From Ichthyophis bannanicus (taxonomy: Eukaryota; Chordata; Amphibia; Gymnophiona; Ichthyophiidae), in NCBI GenBank assembly GCA_033557465.1, contig CM066043.1:75174662-75238661 (forward strand): a stretch of 64,000 bases of DNA, read 5' to 3'. The notes beneath the pieces were generated by a model that ran no database searches, had not been told where the DNA came from, and saw nothing but the letters and a program-made list of their open reading frames with translations. Within the stretch, counting starts at the first letter, position 1. Every line of letters starts with the position of its first letter. The translations under genes and the position numbers were made by a program. Below, one piece after another: positions 44,111 through 54,298 of this stretch.

Positions 44111-45215
44111 TTAAGTATGGAAGAGATGCTGGAGAACAGCCTGGCCAAACGAGGCATCCTGACGGGAGTCCTTGTCTAAGCAGTAATGGGCTGTGAAGGT
44201 GTGTACCAAAGCCCAGGTGGCTGCTCTGCAGATGTCATCAATAGATACAGAACAAAGGTTAGCCATTGAGGCTGCCATTGCTCTCAAATTGTGAGCGGTG
44301 ACATGGCTCCCGAGAGAAAGTCCTTTACTCTGGTAAGTCTGCAAGCCAATTTGACAGAGTTCTTTTGGAAACTGGTAGTCCCAAATGATTAGAGTCAAAA
44401 ACCACAAAAAGCTGAGAATATTTTCTATGTGGCTTAGTTCTTTGGAGATAAAAGGCTAAGGCTCTTTTACAAGCCGATGTGTGAAGATTTATTTCCGCAC
44501 TAGAGGCATGAGGCCTAGGGAAGAATATAGGAAGATAAACCGACTGGTTTAAATGAAAAGGCGAAACTACCTTTGGCATAAAGTGAGGATGAGTCCTGAG
44601 GACTACTTTATCATGGTGAAACCCTGTATAAGGAGGATCAGCTACTAACGCCTGTAGTTCACTAATGCATCTTGCAGAAGTGATGGCAATTAGGAAAATG
44701 ACCTTCCATGAAAGAAACTTTAGGTCTGAAGTGGCTAAAGGTTCAAAGGGCGGTTTTATATGCTGACCAAGAACAAGATTCAGATCCCATGCCACCGGTG
44801 GTGGTTTAATGGGAGGTTTTGTTAAGAGTAGACCTCTCATAAATCTTAATACAAGTGGATGAGAGGAAATAGGTTGTCCATTGAAAGGCTTATGAAAAGC
44901 AGCAATAGCACTAAGATGGGCTCTCACTGAATTGGTCTTCAGACCAGAAGTTGATAATTGGAGGAGATACTCTAGTAGTGACTCTACAGGCACCAAAAGG
45001 GGGTTAAGTCCCTTTTGTGAACACCAGACAGAGAACCCTTTCCACTTAAAAGCATAGGAGCGTCTTGTGGAAGGTTTTCTGGAAGCCAGAAGGATATCCT
45101 TTACTTGTTGAGAAAGGTCAATATCCTGGAATTCTAGGCTTTCAGTAACCAGGCCCTGAGACGTAGGGACTGGGGATTGGGATGCACTAAGCATCCGTCC
45201 TCCTGAGACAGAAGA
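44111..45215 (-). pseudogene. DIRS tyrosine recombinase, element E
   Basis: LVTESLEFQDIDLSQQVKDI.. STRRSYAFKWKGFSVWC.. LKTNSVRAHLSAI.. TSARCISELQALV (catalytic Arg) up to KRTLSNWLA near 44340. A small deletion there shifts the frame. The HxxR box AHNLRAMAASM and Tyr box AHYCLDKDSR are in another frame to the stop at 44111. Inactive through this one lesion region. Confidence 0.8.
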
Positions 45216-46128
45216 TCTCAAGCATTCCCCAATTCCAGGGGAGTGGTTTGAGAGAGACGCAGAAGAAGAGGATACCATGTTTGTCGTGGCCAACATGGAG
45301 CTATGAGTATCATACGACCTCTGTCTCTCTGAAGTTTGAATAAAGTTTTGCGAATGAGGGAAATGGGTGGGAAGGCATAGAGGAAGTCCTGACCCCAGTG
45401 GAGTAGGAAAGCATCTCTTGCCTGACACTTGTGAGCCGGGATTCTGGAACAGAATCGGGGAAGTTTGGCATTCTGTGGATTTGCAAAGAGGTCTATATCT
45501 GGTGTTCCCCAGATTTGAAACACTCGAGCAAGCTGGTATGAGTGGAGGGACCACTCATGTGGCAGCAGTATTCGACTGAGTCTGTCTGCCCTTAAGTTTT
45601 GAATGCCCGGAAGGTATACCGCAAACAGGTAAATTTGCAACTCTCTGGCGAGGGCCCATAGTCGCAAAGCTTCATTGCATAGCAACAGAGAGCCTGTTCC
45701 GCCTTACTTGTTCACATAGAACATAACTACCTGATTGTCGGTTTGGACCAGAACTGTCTTTTTGCTGAGAGAGCCTGAAAGACTTGAATAGCATTAAAGA
45801 TGGCTCTTAGCTCTAAGAGGTTTATGTGAAGGGAAACCACCTGTGGGGTCCAGAGACCTTGAGTGGACAGATCGTGCAAGTGAGCGAGTAGTGATGTCAC
45901 CTCCTGCCACAAGAGGTTGGTGGCAGGGGCTTGAGAATTGAACTGTTTTATTATTGTAGGTGGGGGCAAGTTGAGAAAATGAAGCTTGTACCCCAGTCGT
46001 ACAATGGACAGAGTCTAGTTTTCTGATGATATTTGTTGCCATCTTTTGGCAAAATAGCATTGTCTTCCTGGAATGGTTAAGATTATGGACATTTCAGGGG
46101 CAGAATGGCTAAGTTCTCTAGGTAGAAG
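45216..46128 (-). pseudogene. DIRS pol, element E, RT core deleted
   Basis: After gag the minus strand reads the pre-RT region (ASFSQLAPTYNNKTVQFSS in one frame, PPPTIIKQFNSQAPATNLLW in another). It then jumps from VTSLLA to HLHDLSTQGLWTPQ of RNase H near 45885, removing the RT palm with LDLKDAY and YLDD. The remainder is LELRAIF, CNEALRLWALARELQIYL, IQNLRADRLSR and DLFANPQNAKLPRFCSR.. YAFPPISLIRKTLF. Confidence 0.85.
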
Positions 46129-47536
46129 TCAAAGACCCTGAAGGGGCTGGGTCTGTTGGGCCGGTTGAGCTCTTTGAGCTTGCGGCTTTCTTTGTTGTCT
46201 GTTCTGTTGCCCCTTCTGGGGAACATGAAGCGGGCAGTGGCTTTGATGGGTGTAAGATGGATAAGGCTTCTTTTTCTTGCTGAAAAAGGTTTTTTTGAAT
46301 GTTTTCTTCTTTGCTGGGTTGGCTGTAGACTTTGATAGTCTGTTCAAGGTAGTATTTTCAGATTCAAGCTGATTAGCCTTGTCCTGCCAGTCCTTGCCAA
46401 AGAGATTTTCTCCTGTACAAGGAATGTTTCCCAGCTTTTCTTGCACCCACTGTTCTAAGTCTGATGCTTGAAGCCAAGCAATACGATGTGCTCCTATGGA
46501 TATATCAAAGGTTCTGCTAATACATTCAAAGCAATCAAAGGTAGCACGGTTCATGAATTTAGAGACATTCTGGGCGTGCTTGACCAGAATAAGGTAGTCT
46601 GCTCTTTTTTCCTCAGAGACACAAGGGCTAATGAGCTCTAAGTCTTTTGTGACTTCTTCCAGGAACATATAAAGAATATAGAAACTGATCCTGGCTGATA
46701 GCATGGAGGATTCAAAGCATCGACGCCCAAAGGCATTAAGTGTCCTGGATTCCCGGCCTGGAGGATTAGAAGAATGTGTTTTAGCACTCTTGATTCTTCG
46801 CATGGCCGATTCCACTACCATTGAATGGTGTGGTAACTGAGTTTTTTGAAAACTTGGCACTCGGTACATAGTGTCAAGGCGTCGGGAATGTGAAGACATT
46901 GTTAAAGGAGTTTCCCACATTCTCAACATCAGATCATGTAAGTTCTTGTAAATGGGAAGCACAGCTGCCTCCTTGGGAACCATAGGGTATTGTAGAATTC
47001 TTAATTCTTCTGCCCTAGGTTCCTTTTCTGGAATCAGTGATTGCAAGGCCCTTTGCTAAATCACATATGAAATCCTGGAAGGACATATCTTCTGGAGGAG
47101 ACATCCTGCTTTGAGGAGAAGGAGTTGAATCCTCTAGTAGGTTCGCTCTGGTACCGGTAGAATCGTCAGGGTCATCGAAATCGGAAGACTCAAAGGCACT
47201 CTGTACCAGGTGCTTCCGTAATGCATGGTATTGGTACCGCTCGAAGTCGGTACCGAACTGTCTCGGTTCCTGATCCCCAATACCCGAGATCGACTCAAGG
47301 CTCGGCATGGGGGGAAGCAGTCCTGTCAAAGCAGGTATTGTCGGTACCGGTACCGATACCTGTTGAACCGTCTGTAGCGGTCTTAGTGGTACCGAAGCTG
47401 CTAAGAGGGATGCTAGACTGCATTCAATAACAAGGATTCTTTTATCCATCGCTCCTGCCGATGTCTGGGTTTCGGTACTGGTGGAAGCGGCTACGACCCC
47501 AGAACATGGCACCAGTAGTTCTGCAGAGGTGGAAGC
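46129..47536 (-). pseudogene. DIRS gag, element E, main part
   Basis: After the hAT insertion, SAELLVPCSGVVAAS.. and the VP-rich spacer lead to SPPEDMSFQDFICDLAKGL (47015-47536). A one-base shift near 47040 leads to EPRAEELRILQYPMVPKEAA.. RRIKSAKTHSSNPPGRESR.. AWLQASDLEQWVQEKLGNIP.. ENLFGKDW and a basic tail. It ends CTT-TGA-C on the minus strand (46134-46128). Only one shift separates the two long frames. Confidence 0.8.
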
Positions 47537-47680
47537 CTCTAGAACAGCGATGGCGAACCTATGGCACGCGTGCCAGCTGTGGCACGCGAAGGCCTTGCAG
47601 CTGGCACGCGGGCCATAGGTCCGCAAAAAAAAGAAAAAGCTGTCTCTGACTGCGGACACGGCAAGGGCAGAATGCAGCGT

Positions 47681-47940
47681 CCCGCGGGGCCCCCTCCGCC
47701 CGCTAAGCCCCTCTGCAAGAGCTTTCAGATTCGCGAGGGAGAGCGTCTCCCTCGCGTCTCTGTTAAGCCCGCAGGGGCTAATGGGAAATTTCCCATCAGC
47801 CCCTTTAGACGCGAGGGACTGATGGGAAATTTCCCATTAGCCCCTGCGGGCTTAACAGAGACGCGAGGGAGACGCTCTCCCTCGCGAATCTGAAAGCCCT
47901 TGCAGAGGGGCTTAGCGGGCGGAGGGGGCCCCCCCGCGGG
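47681..47940. repeat. GC-rich long palindrome inside the hAT element
   Basis: Two arms of about 120 bp meet near 47810. They share CCCGCGGG, GCTAAGCCCCTCTGCA, TCGCGAGGGAGAGCG and AATGGGAAATTTCCCATT-like stretches in opposite orientation. Both strands give the same open frame across it, a by-product of the palindrome rather than a gene. Confidence 0.85.
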
Positions 47941-47997
47941 ACATTGCAATCTGCCGCGGCAGCAGCCAGAGCCTGCTTTTTTTTGTAACAAATTTGC

Positions 47998-48806
47998 CGG
48001 GGGGGGGGGTTAGGACTGCTAATGGGCAGGAGGGGGGGGGGGTTAGGACTGCGAATGGGCAGGAGGAGGGGGGGGGGTTAGGACTGCTAATGGGCAGGAG
48101 GGGGGGGGTTAGGACTGCTATGTGCAGGGGGGGTTAGGACTGCTAATGGGCAGGAGGAGGGGGGGTTAGGACTGCTAATGGGCAGGAGGAGGAGGGGGGG
48201 GGTTAGGACTGCTAATGGGCAGGAGGAGGAGGGGGGGGGTTAGGACTGCTAATGGGCAGGAGGAGGAGGGGGGGGTTAGGACTGCTAATGGGCAGGAGGG
48301 GGGGGGTTAGGACTGCTAATGGGCAGGAGGGTGGGGGTTAGGACTGCTAATGGGCAGGAGGGGGGGTTAGGACTGCTAATGGGCAGGAGGGGGGGGGGTT
48401 AGGACTGCTAATGGGCAGGAGGAGGAGGGGGGGTTAGGACTGCTAATGGGCAGGGGGGGGTTAGGACTGCTAATGGGCAGGAGGGGGGGTTAGGACTGCT
48501 AATGGGCAGGGGGGGTTAGGACTGCTAATGGGCAGGAGGGGGGGGGTTAGGACTGCTAATGGGCAGGAGGGGGGATTAGGACTGCTAATGGGCAGGGGGG
48601 GAGGTTAGGACTGCTAATGGGCAGGAGGAGGGGGGGGGGTTAGGACTGCTAATGGGCAGGAGGGGGGGTGTTAGGACTGCTAATGGGCAGGGGGGGTTAG
48701 GACTGCTAATGGGCAGGAGGAGGGGGGGTTAGGACTGCTAATGGGCGGGCGGGCGGGCGGGGGTAGGACTGCTAATGGGCTGGGGGGGTAGGACTGCTAA
48801 TGGGCT
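47998..48806. repeat. G-rich minisatellite, about 26 units
   Basis: Repeated GTTAGGACTGCTAATGGGC followed by a variable AGGA/G run; units of about 24-37 bp, counted by the TAGGACTGC core. Variable G-run length is the main difference between units. One strand has frequent runs of five or more G, so G-quadruplex formation is plausible. The sequence downstream (48807-49000) holds degenerate copies. Confidence 0.85.
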
Positions 48807-49760
48807 GTGGGCTGATGGGGGCTGTCTGGAAATGGGGTGATGGGGGTTTAGGGCTGGAAGTGAGTTGATGGGGGGGCTAGGACTGGTATTGGGTTGGGGG
48901 GTTGCTAGGACTGGAAATGGGCTGATGCAGGGACTAGAAGGGAATGGATGCTGGGTGAGGCTGGAACTAGAAGGGAGCTGATGTTGGGGGAGGATTAGAA
49001 TGGGATGGGGCTGGGAGAGTAAAATGGAGAGGGGAAAAATATTTTGTGTGGGAGGGATAAAAAATCTACAATTGGCCGGGTATTGGGAGAGTAAGTGGGG
49101 ATTGAGGATGGAGGGGTAAAATTTGAGTGGATGAAATAGGAATGAGGAAAGAGCAAAAGGAGAAAGATTAGTATGTTAAAGCAGATGTAGAGAGAGAGAA
49201 TGGAAAAAAAAACTAGAAGAGAGAAGAAAGGACAAATGGACAGCAGATGATGGAGAGTTAGCAGAAAACATGAAGAAACCAGAAGAAAGTGGCTGGAGCA
49301 ATTGCAACTGTGTAACTGAGCTGAGGTATTCTGTTTATGTAATTCCTTTTTGACATTGCCACTTGTTCTCTTTCCCCAGTAGGTCATGTATTGTTATTGT
49401 CTGAAATGTATTGGTTTAATATTTGCAGTGTTGCCTTTTGATAGGTATGGTGTGGTGCTTTGTGAGTCCTGGTAGTGCTGTTAGGATACGGCGGGTTTGC
49501 TATTGGTTCTAAATGGGCAGTGTTTGTAGTAGTTCCTAATGTGCCTGGCGGTTGGCACTGGATTATAGTAATGTAGAAATCTTTTAGTCTGTCTTTATCC
49601 ATACACTCATTAAGAGACATGTTTACTAAAAGTTAGTGTATGTTAGCATTATGCAAATATTTATGCAAATTGACGTGCTGGCACTTTGAGGAAATTCTTT
49701 GGTTTTGTGCGGCAGTTTGGGCACTCGGGCTCAAAAAGGTTAGCCATCACTGCTCTAGAA

Positions 49761-50154
49761 CATCCTGGAGCCCCGTTAATGCTTTGGAGCCTGAAGACTC
49801 CCACCGGGGCTGTTTTGCCGGTGAACTATCCTCGAGGGCAACACCAATGGCATCTCGATACTTTGAAGGAGATTTACTCTTCGAGGACCGGCCAGTCTTA
49901 GAAGACTTAAGTTTACTTACCTGGGATCCATGGGAGGAAGATGAAGCCCTGGAGGACATCGATGCAAGTAACATCGTATCCGTGGCAAAAAGGATACCGA
50001 GTTTTGCAGCTCTATTCTGCAGGCCCCTTTTGGTCATCCTCGTGCAGGAGAGACACTCCATTCGACAGTGTTCAGGACCTAAACATTTTAGACACCAATC
50101 ATGGGTGTCGGTGACGGAAATGGTACTGTCACACTTAGAGTATTTTTTGAAACC
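49761..50154 (-). pseudogene. DIRS gag, element E, N-terminal part
   Basis: The minus strand reads GFKKYSKCDSTISVTDTHDW, CLKCLGPEHCRMECLSC (the Cys/His cluster with the first Cys changed to Tyr), then RGLQNRAAKLGILFATD.. GSQVSKLKSSKTG.. ALTGLQDVLE up to the hAT insertion. The initiating ATG and everything upstream are lost at the 50150-50154 junction. Confidence 0.85.
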
Positions 50155-51824
50155 GAGCTGCTAAACTTTAGCACCCTTTTTCCCTCCGATGCAGCCTCTG
50201 TGGCATAGACGTCTTCCAGGGCTTCATCTTCCTCCCATGGATCTCAGGTAACTAAACATAAATCTAGCTGGTCCTCAAAGGGTAGATCTCCCTCTAAGCA
50301 TCGAGATGCCTCTGGCGTTGCCTTTGAGGGACTCACACAGGCAAAATTGCCCCGGCAGGAGGCTTCGGCTTCCAAAGCACTAACGGGACTCCAGGATGTT
50401 CTCGAGGCCTCAACCTCGGCAGACCTACTGGTGCCATGCTCTGGGGTACCGGCTGCTTCATCCGGTACCGATACCCAAGCATTGGCAGCGTCGATAGACC
50501 AGAGATTCTTGGCTTTTGAACGCAGTCTGGCGGCTCTTCTCACGGCCTCGATGCCCCTGAAACTGCTTCAGACAATTCAACCAGTACCGGCACGACTCCG
50601 ATACCGGTACTGACTGCATTGACTTCGGCAGGTATTCTACCGGGACCGAGTCGTGCTTATCCATCCGGTATTGACAAGTCAGTACCGGACCCCTCCGATG
50701 CCGACTTCGATCGGTACCGTGCCTTGCACGATCACCCGGATCAGAGATACTTTGAATCCTCGGATGAGTCTGAAGACTCTGAAAGCTCTGCCGATACCAG
50801 AGTACTTCTTCCTGAGGAATCTTCTCCTCCTCAGCGTAGGATGTCTCCACCAGAGGATATATCCTTTCAGGATTTTATCCGAGATGTGGCTCGAGGTCTT
50901 TCCATCACAGTTGCTCCTGAAAAAGAGTCTAGGGCAAAGGAATTAGAAATCCTACAATACCCTAAAGCTCCCAAGGAGGCAGCTACCTTACCTATTCATG
51001 AGATCTTGCATGATCTCATGTTAAGGATGTGGGAAACACCTCTAACCACATCTCCTCACTCTCGAAGACTCAACACCATGTATCGAGTTCCTCCTTGTCC
51101 TGGGTTTCAGAAGACTCAGCTACCACACCATTCCATGGTGGTGGAATTAGATATGAGAAGGATCAAGAGTGCAAAAAGGCATGCATCTAATCCTCCAGGA
51201 CGTGAGTGTAGGACTCTTGACGCCTTTGGACGTCGAACATTCCAGGCTTCCATGCTTTCTGCTAGGATCAGTTCCTATATATTATATATGGGAATGTTCC
51301 TTAAGGAGGTCATGGGAGATTTAGAGCTTATGAGCCCTCTCCTTCCTGATGATACTAGGCAGGATTACTTCGCTCTTGTCAAACATGCTCAGGATGTTTC
51401 CAAGTTTGTGAATCATGCAGCCTTTGAGTGCATAAGCAGAACCTCTGCTATTGCCATAGGTGCACGTAGGATTGCCTGGCTCCAGGCATCTGACTTGGAA
51501 CTTTGGGTACAGGATAAACTAGGGAATATTCCTTGCACAGGAGAGAATCTCTTTGGCAAGAATTGGCAGGAAAAAGCTAATGAGATAGATGCTGACAATA
51601 TCACTTTGGATAGATTGTCTAAATCTACAGCTGATCCTACAAGGAAAAAATCCTACAAGAAACCATTCTTCAGTAAGAAGAAGTTTTATCCCTCCTATAC
51701 CCAGCAGGGGCATCATTTAGGTCAGTCTGTCCAAAAGGGACAGCAGCAACAACCTAGGCAAAGAAAAACAAAAGCTGCTAAGCCTCAACCGTCTCAGCAG
51801 ATTCAGCCTCCACAGGGGCTTTGA
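50150..51824 (+). pseudogene. DIRS gag, element F
   Basis: It lacks the Cys/His cluster. It starts at the RAAKL-equivalent, with a TAG near 50205 and a shift near 50600 after the VP-rich spacer. It is then open from about 50619 to 51824: VLLPEESSPPQRRMSPPEDI.. FQDFIRDVARGLSITVAPEK.. FQKTQLPHHSMVVELDMRRI.. RRIAWLQASDLELWVQDKL.. ENLFGKNW.. KKPFFSKKKFYPSY. It ends CTT-TGA-C (51819-51825). Confidence 0.85.
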
Positions 51825-53704
51825 CTCCTATCTAGAGAACTTTGCCTTCCTGGCCCCGAACGGCCCAGAGCCTTCCACCATTCCAGGAAGGTTATGTCAT
51901 TTTGCCCCCAGATGGGGTCAGATAACAGCAGAAAATTGGACTCTGTCTATTGTAAAAGAGGGGTACAAGCTTCATTTCCTCAGCATGCTCCCTCCTACAA
52001 TGGTAAGACAGTTCAATTCTCAGACCTCTCTCAACGACCAGTTAGGTCAAGAGGTCATTATGCTTCTTGCCCAAGGGGCAATAGAAGAGGTACCCATTCT
52101 CCAACAGGGTACAGGGTTCTACTCCCCCTATTTCCTTATTCCAAAGAAAACAGGAGGACACAGACCCATTTTAGACCTCAGAGAATTGAACAAATTCCTG
52201 TTTAACGAGAAGTTCAAAATGATTTCTCTAGTAACTCTGCTGCCAGACCTTCAGATTCAGGACACATGTTCTCATCCATCCAACTCATTGAAAGATCCTT
52301 CACTTTCTATTTCAAGGGAAGCACTACCAATACAGGGTTCTTCCTTTTGGCCTGGCCTTGGCACCAAGGGTGTTCCCAAAATGCATGGCTGTGGGGGCAG
52401 CATTTCTTCGCACCCTAGGAATATTCGTCTTCCCTCACTTAGACGACTGGCTCATTCGAGCCCCTTCAGAGCCAGAGGCCAGGGTTGCTCTCTCTCGCAC
52501 AATGCGCATCCTTCAGTATTTGTCATAAACTTCCCAAAATCCAACCTTGCTTCCCACTCAGTCCCTAGAGTTTATAGGAGCTCTGCTGGATATACCAGAC
52601 AGACAAGGGCCTACCTTCCACAGCCCCACTGCCTTCGCATTGTGCAGTTAGCTTCCCAAGCAGTGCTAAAACCTCACTTCACTGCTCAGGAAATGTTACA
52701 ATTGCTAGACCACATGGCATCCACCGTGCATGTGGTTCCTTATGCTCGCCTCCATATGAGGGCAGCCCAGTGGAATTTATCCACTCAATGGACTCAGGCG
52801 TCAGGTTGCCTGTCAGACAAAATAGCAAACTCAGATCGCCTTATTATGTCCCTCCAATGGTGGCAATCGCCCCAAAACCTTTTGGTGGGGTCCCCTTTTC
52901 AGCAACCTCCACCCTAAGCCACTCTAACAACAGATGCCTCACAGGTGGGTTGGGGAGCCCACCTGCAAGGCCTCTCTACCCCCAGGGTACCTGGACTCCA
53001 CAGGAGACCTAGCTATATATCAATCTCCTGGAACTCAGAGCAATCTTCCTTGCTCTTCGAGTATTCCACACCCAGCTCAGCTACAAGACTGTCCGTTTGA
53101 ACTAGGACTATCAAGTAGCCATGTTCTATGTGAACAAGCAGGGCGGAACAGGCTCTCTGTCACTATGCATCGAAGCTTTGCGACTATGGCCCTCGCCAGA
53201 GAGCGTCAGATTCATCTCCTTGCGGTGTATCTTCCAGGCATCCAAAACTCTTGGGCAGACAGACTCAGTCGAGTTCTGCTTTCACACGAATGGTGTCTCC
53301 ATGCAGACCAGGTGGCCAAAATTTTCCAAATTTGGGGAACCTCGGACATAGACCTCTTCACAAGTCATGCCAGACTTCCCCGGTTCTGTTCCAGAATTCC
53401 GGCTCAGAGTTGTCAGGCCAGGGATGCTTTCCTCCTCCATTGGGGCCAGGACTTCCTGTATGCCTTTCCACCCATTCCCCTAATTCCCAAAACCCTGTTC
53501 AAGCTTCAGAGAGACAGAGGTCATATGATTCTCATAGCTCCATATTGGTCACGGCAAATGCGGTACCCTCTACTCCTACATCTCTCTCAAGCTCTGCCTC
53601 TGGAGTTAGGATCTGCTCCAGATCTCCTTTCTCAGGAGGACGGGATGCTGTGGCATCCCAATCCCCAGTCTCTGCATCTCAGGGCCTCGTTGCTGAAAGC
53701 CTAG
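51825..53704 (+). pseudogene. DIRS pol, element F, RT motif A deleted
   Basis: +1 frame after gag: DSYLENFAFLAPNGPEP.. HRPILDLRELNKFLFNEKFK. About 36 bp are missing near 52260 compared with A, removing WLCSLDLKDAYTH and its catalytic Asp. PHLDDWLIRAP follows, then shifts near 52525 and 53100. RNase H (TDASQVGWGAHL, NSWADRLSRVLL) and the methyltransferase-like block (DIDLFTSHARLPRFCSR.. YAFPPIPLIPKTLF) run to 53704. Confidence 0.85.
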
Positions 53705-54240
53705 AACTTCACGGTCTTATCCTTTCTCAGCAGGTAAAGGATATCCTTTATGCTTCCAGGAAGCCTTCCACAAGACGCTCTTATGCATTTAAGTGGAAAA
53801 GGTTTACCATATGGTGCTCGCAGAAGGGTCTTAACCCTCTTGCGATACCTCTGGAATCATTACTGGAGTATCTCCTTCATTTATCTAATGCAGGGCTTAA
53901 GACCAATTCAGTGAGAATTCATTTCAGTGCTATTGCAGCTTCTTTCAAGCCTCTAAATGGGCAGCCTATTTCCTCTCATCCTCTCATAGCAAGATTTATG
54001 AGAGGCCTTCTTTTAACTAAGCCTCCCATTAAGCCACCACCGGTGGCATGGGACTTAAATTTGGTTCTTGGGCAGCTTATGAAACCACCTTTTGAACCAT
54101 TAGCCACTACCTCCTTGAAATTCCTTTCCTGGAAGGTTATATTTCTTATTGCAATCACATCAGCACGTCGCATCAGTGAATTTCAAGCATTGGTGCCTGA
54201 TCCCCCTTATACAAGGTTCCATCATGATAAGGTAGTTTTG
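53690..54240 (+). pseudogene. DIRS tyrosine recombinase, element F, 3'-truncated
   Basis: VAESLELHGLILSQQVKDIL.. STRRSYAFKWKRFTIWC.. LKTNSVRIHFSAI.. TSARRISEFQALV (catalytic Arg) to FHHDKVVL, where it meets element G. The HxxR and Tyr boxes are lost. Confidence 0.85.
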
Positions 54241-54298
54241 CGCCCTTTTCACTGGCAGAGCCCTGGGTCTCTGACCTCACTGGGGCCTTTTTCCTCCC

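Larger units (their letters stand above)
47545..49752. mobile_element. Non-autonomous hAT DNA transposon with 8-bp target duplication
   Basis: 2208 bp flanked by CTCTAGAA at 47537-47544 and 49753-49760. The termini CAGCGATGGCGAACCT and, in reverse complement, CAGTGATGGCTAACCT are inverted repeats with two differences. CAG..CTG ends plus an 8-bp duplication define hAT. I see no transposase; the interior is a GC-rich palindrome, a G-rich minisatellite and AT-rich DNA. Confidence 0.9.
43687..50154 (-). mobile_element. DIRS element E (family 1), RT-deleted, minus strand
   Basis: The right edge is at 43687 (AGTGTAGTTACTC read on +). ICR, YR, methyltransferase-like block, part of RNase H and gag follow towards higher coordinates. 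The RT domain is deleted. A hAT element (47545-49752) interrupts gag. The 5' end, including gag start and left ITR, is missing: at 50150-50154 it joins element F head-to-head. Confidence 0.9.
50150..54240 (+). mobile_element. DIRS element F (family 1), both ends missing
   Basis: Starts inside gag (AAACCGAGCTGCTAAAC, equivalent to about 24771 in D) and ends inside the YR catalytic domain at about 54240. It carries gag, pol and most of the YR, with several lesions. It is closest to A and E in gag. Confidence 0.9.

Noticed and set aside
47561..47991. Overlapping open frames on both strands with the same residues (RLPRVSVKPAGANGKFP)
   Set aside because: They arise because this DNA is a palindrome; no protein features or start context.
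47998..48806. Tandem repeats considered as a CRISPR array
   Set aside because: Vertebrate DNA, no unique spacers, variable G runs, inside a hAT element. It is a minisatellite.
50619..51824. Element F gag as an intact gene
   Set aside because: The open frame lacks the N-terminal Cys/His cluster, and a frameshift and stop lie upstream. The 5' end was removed by the 50150 junction.
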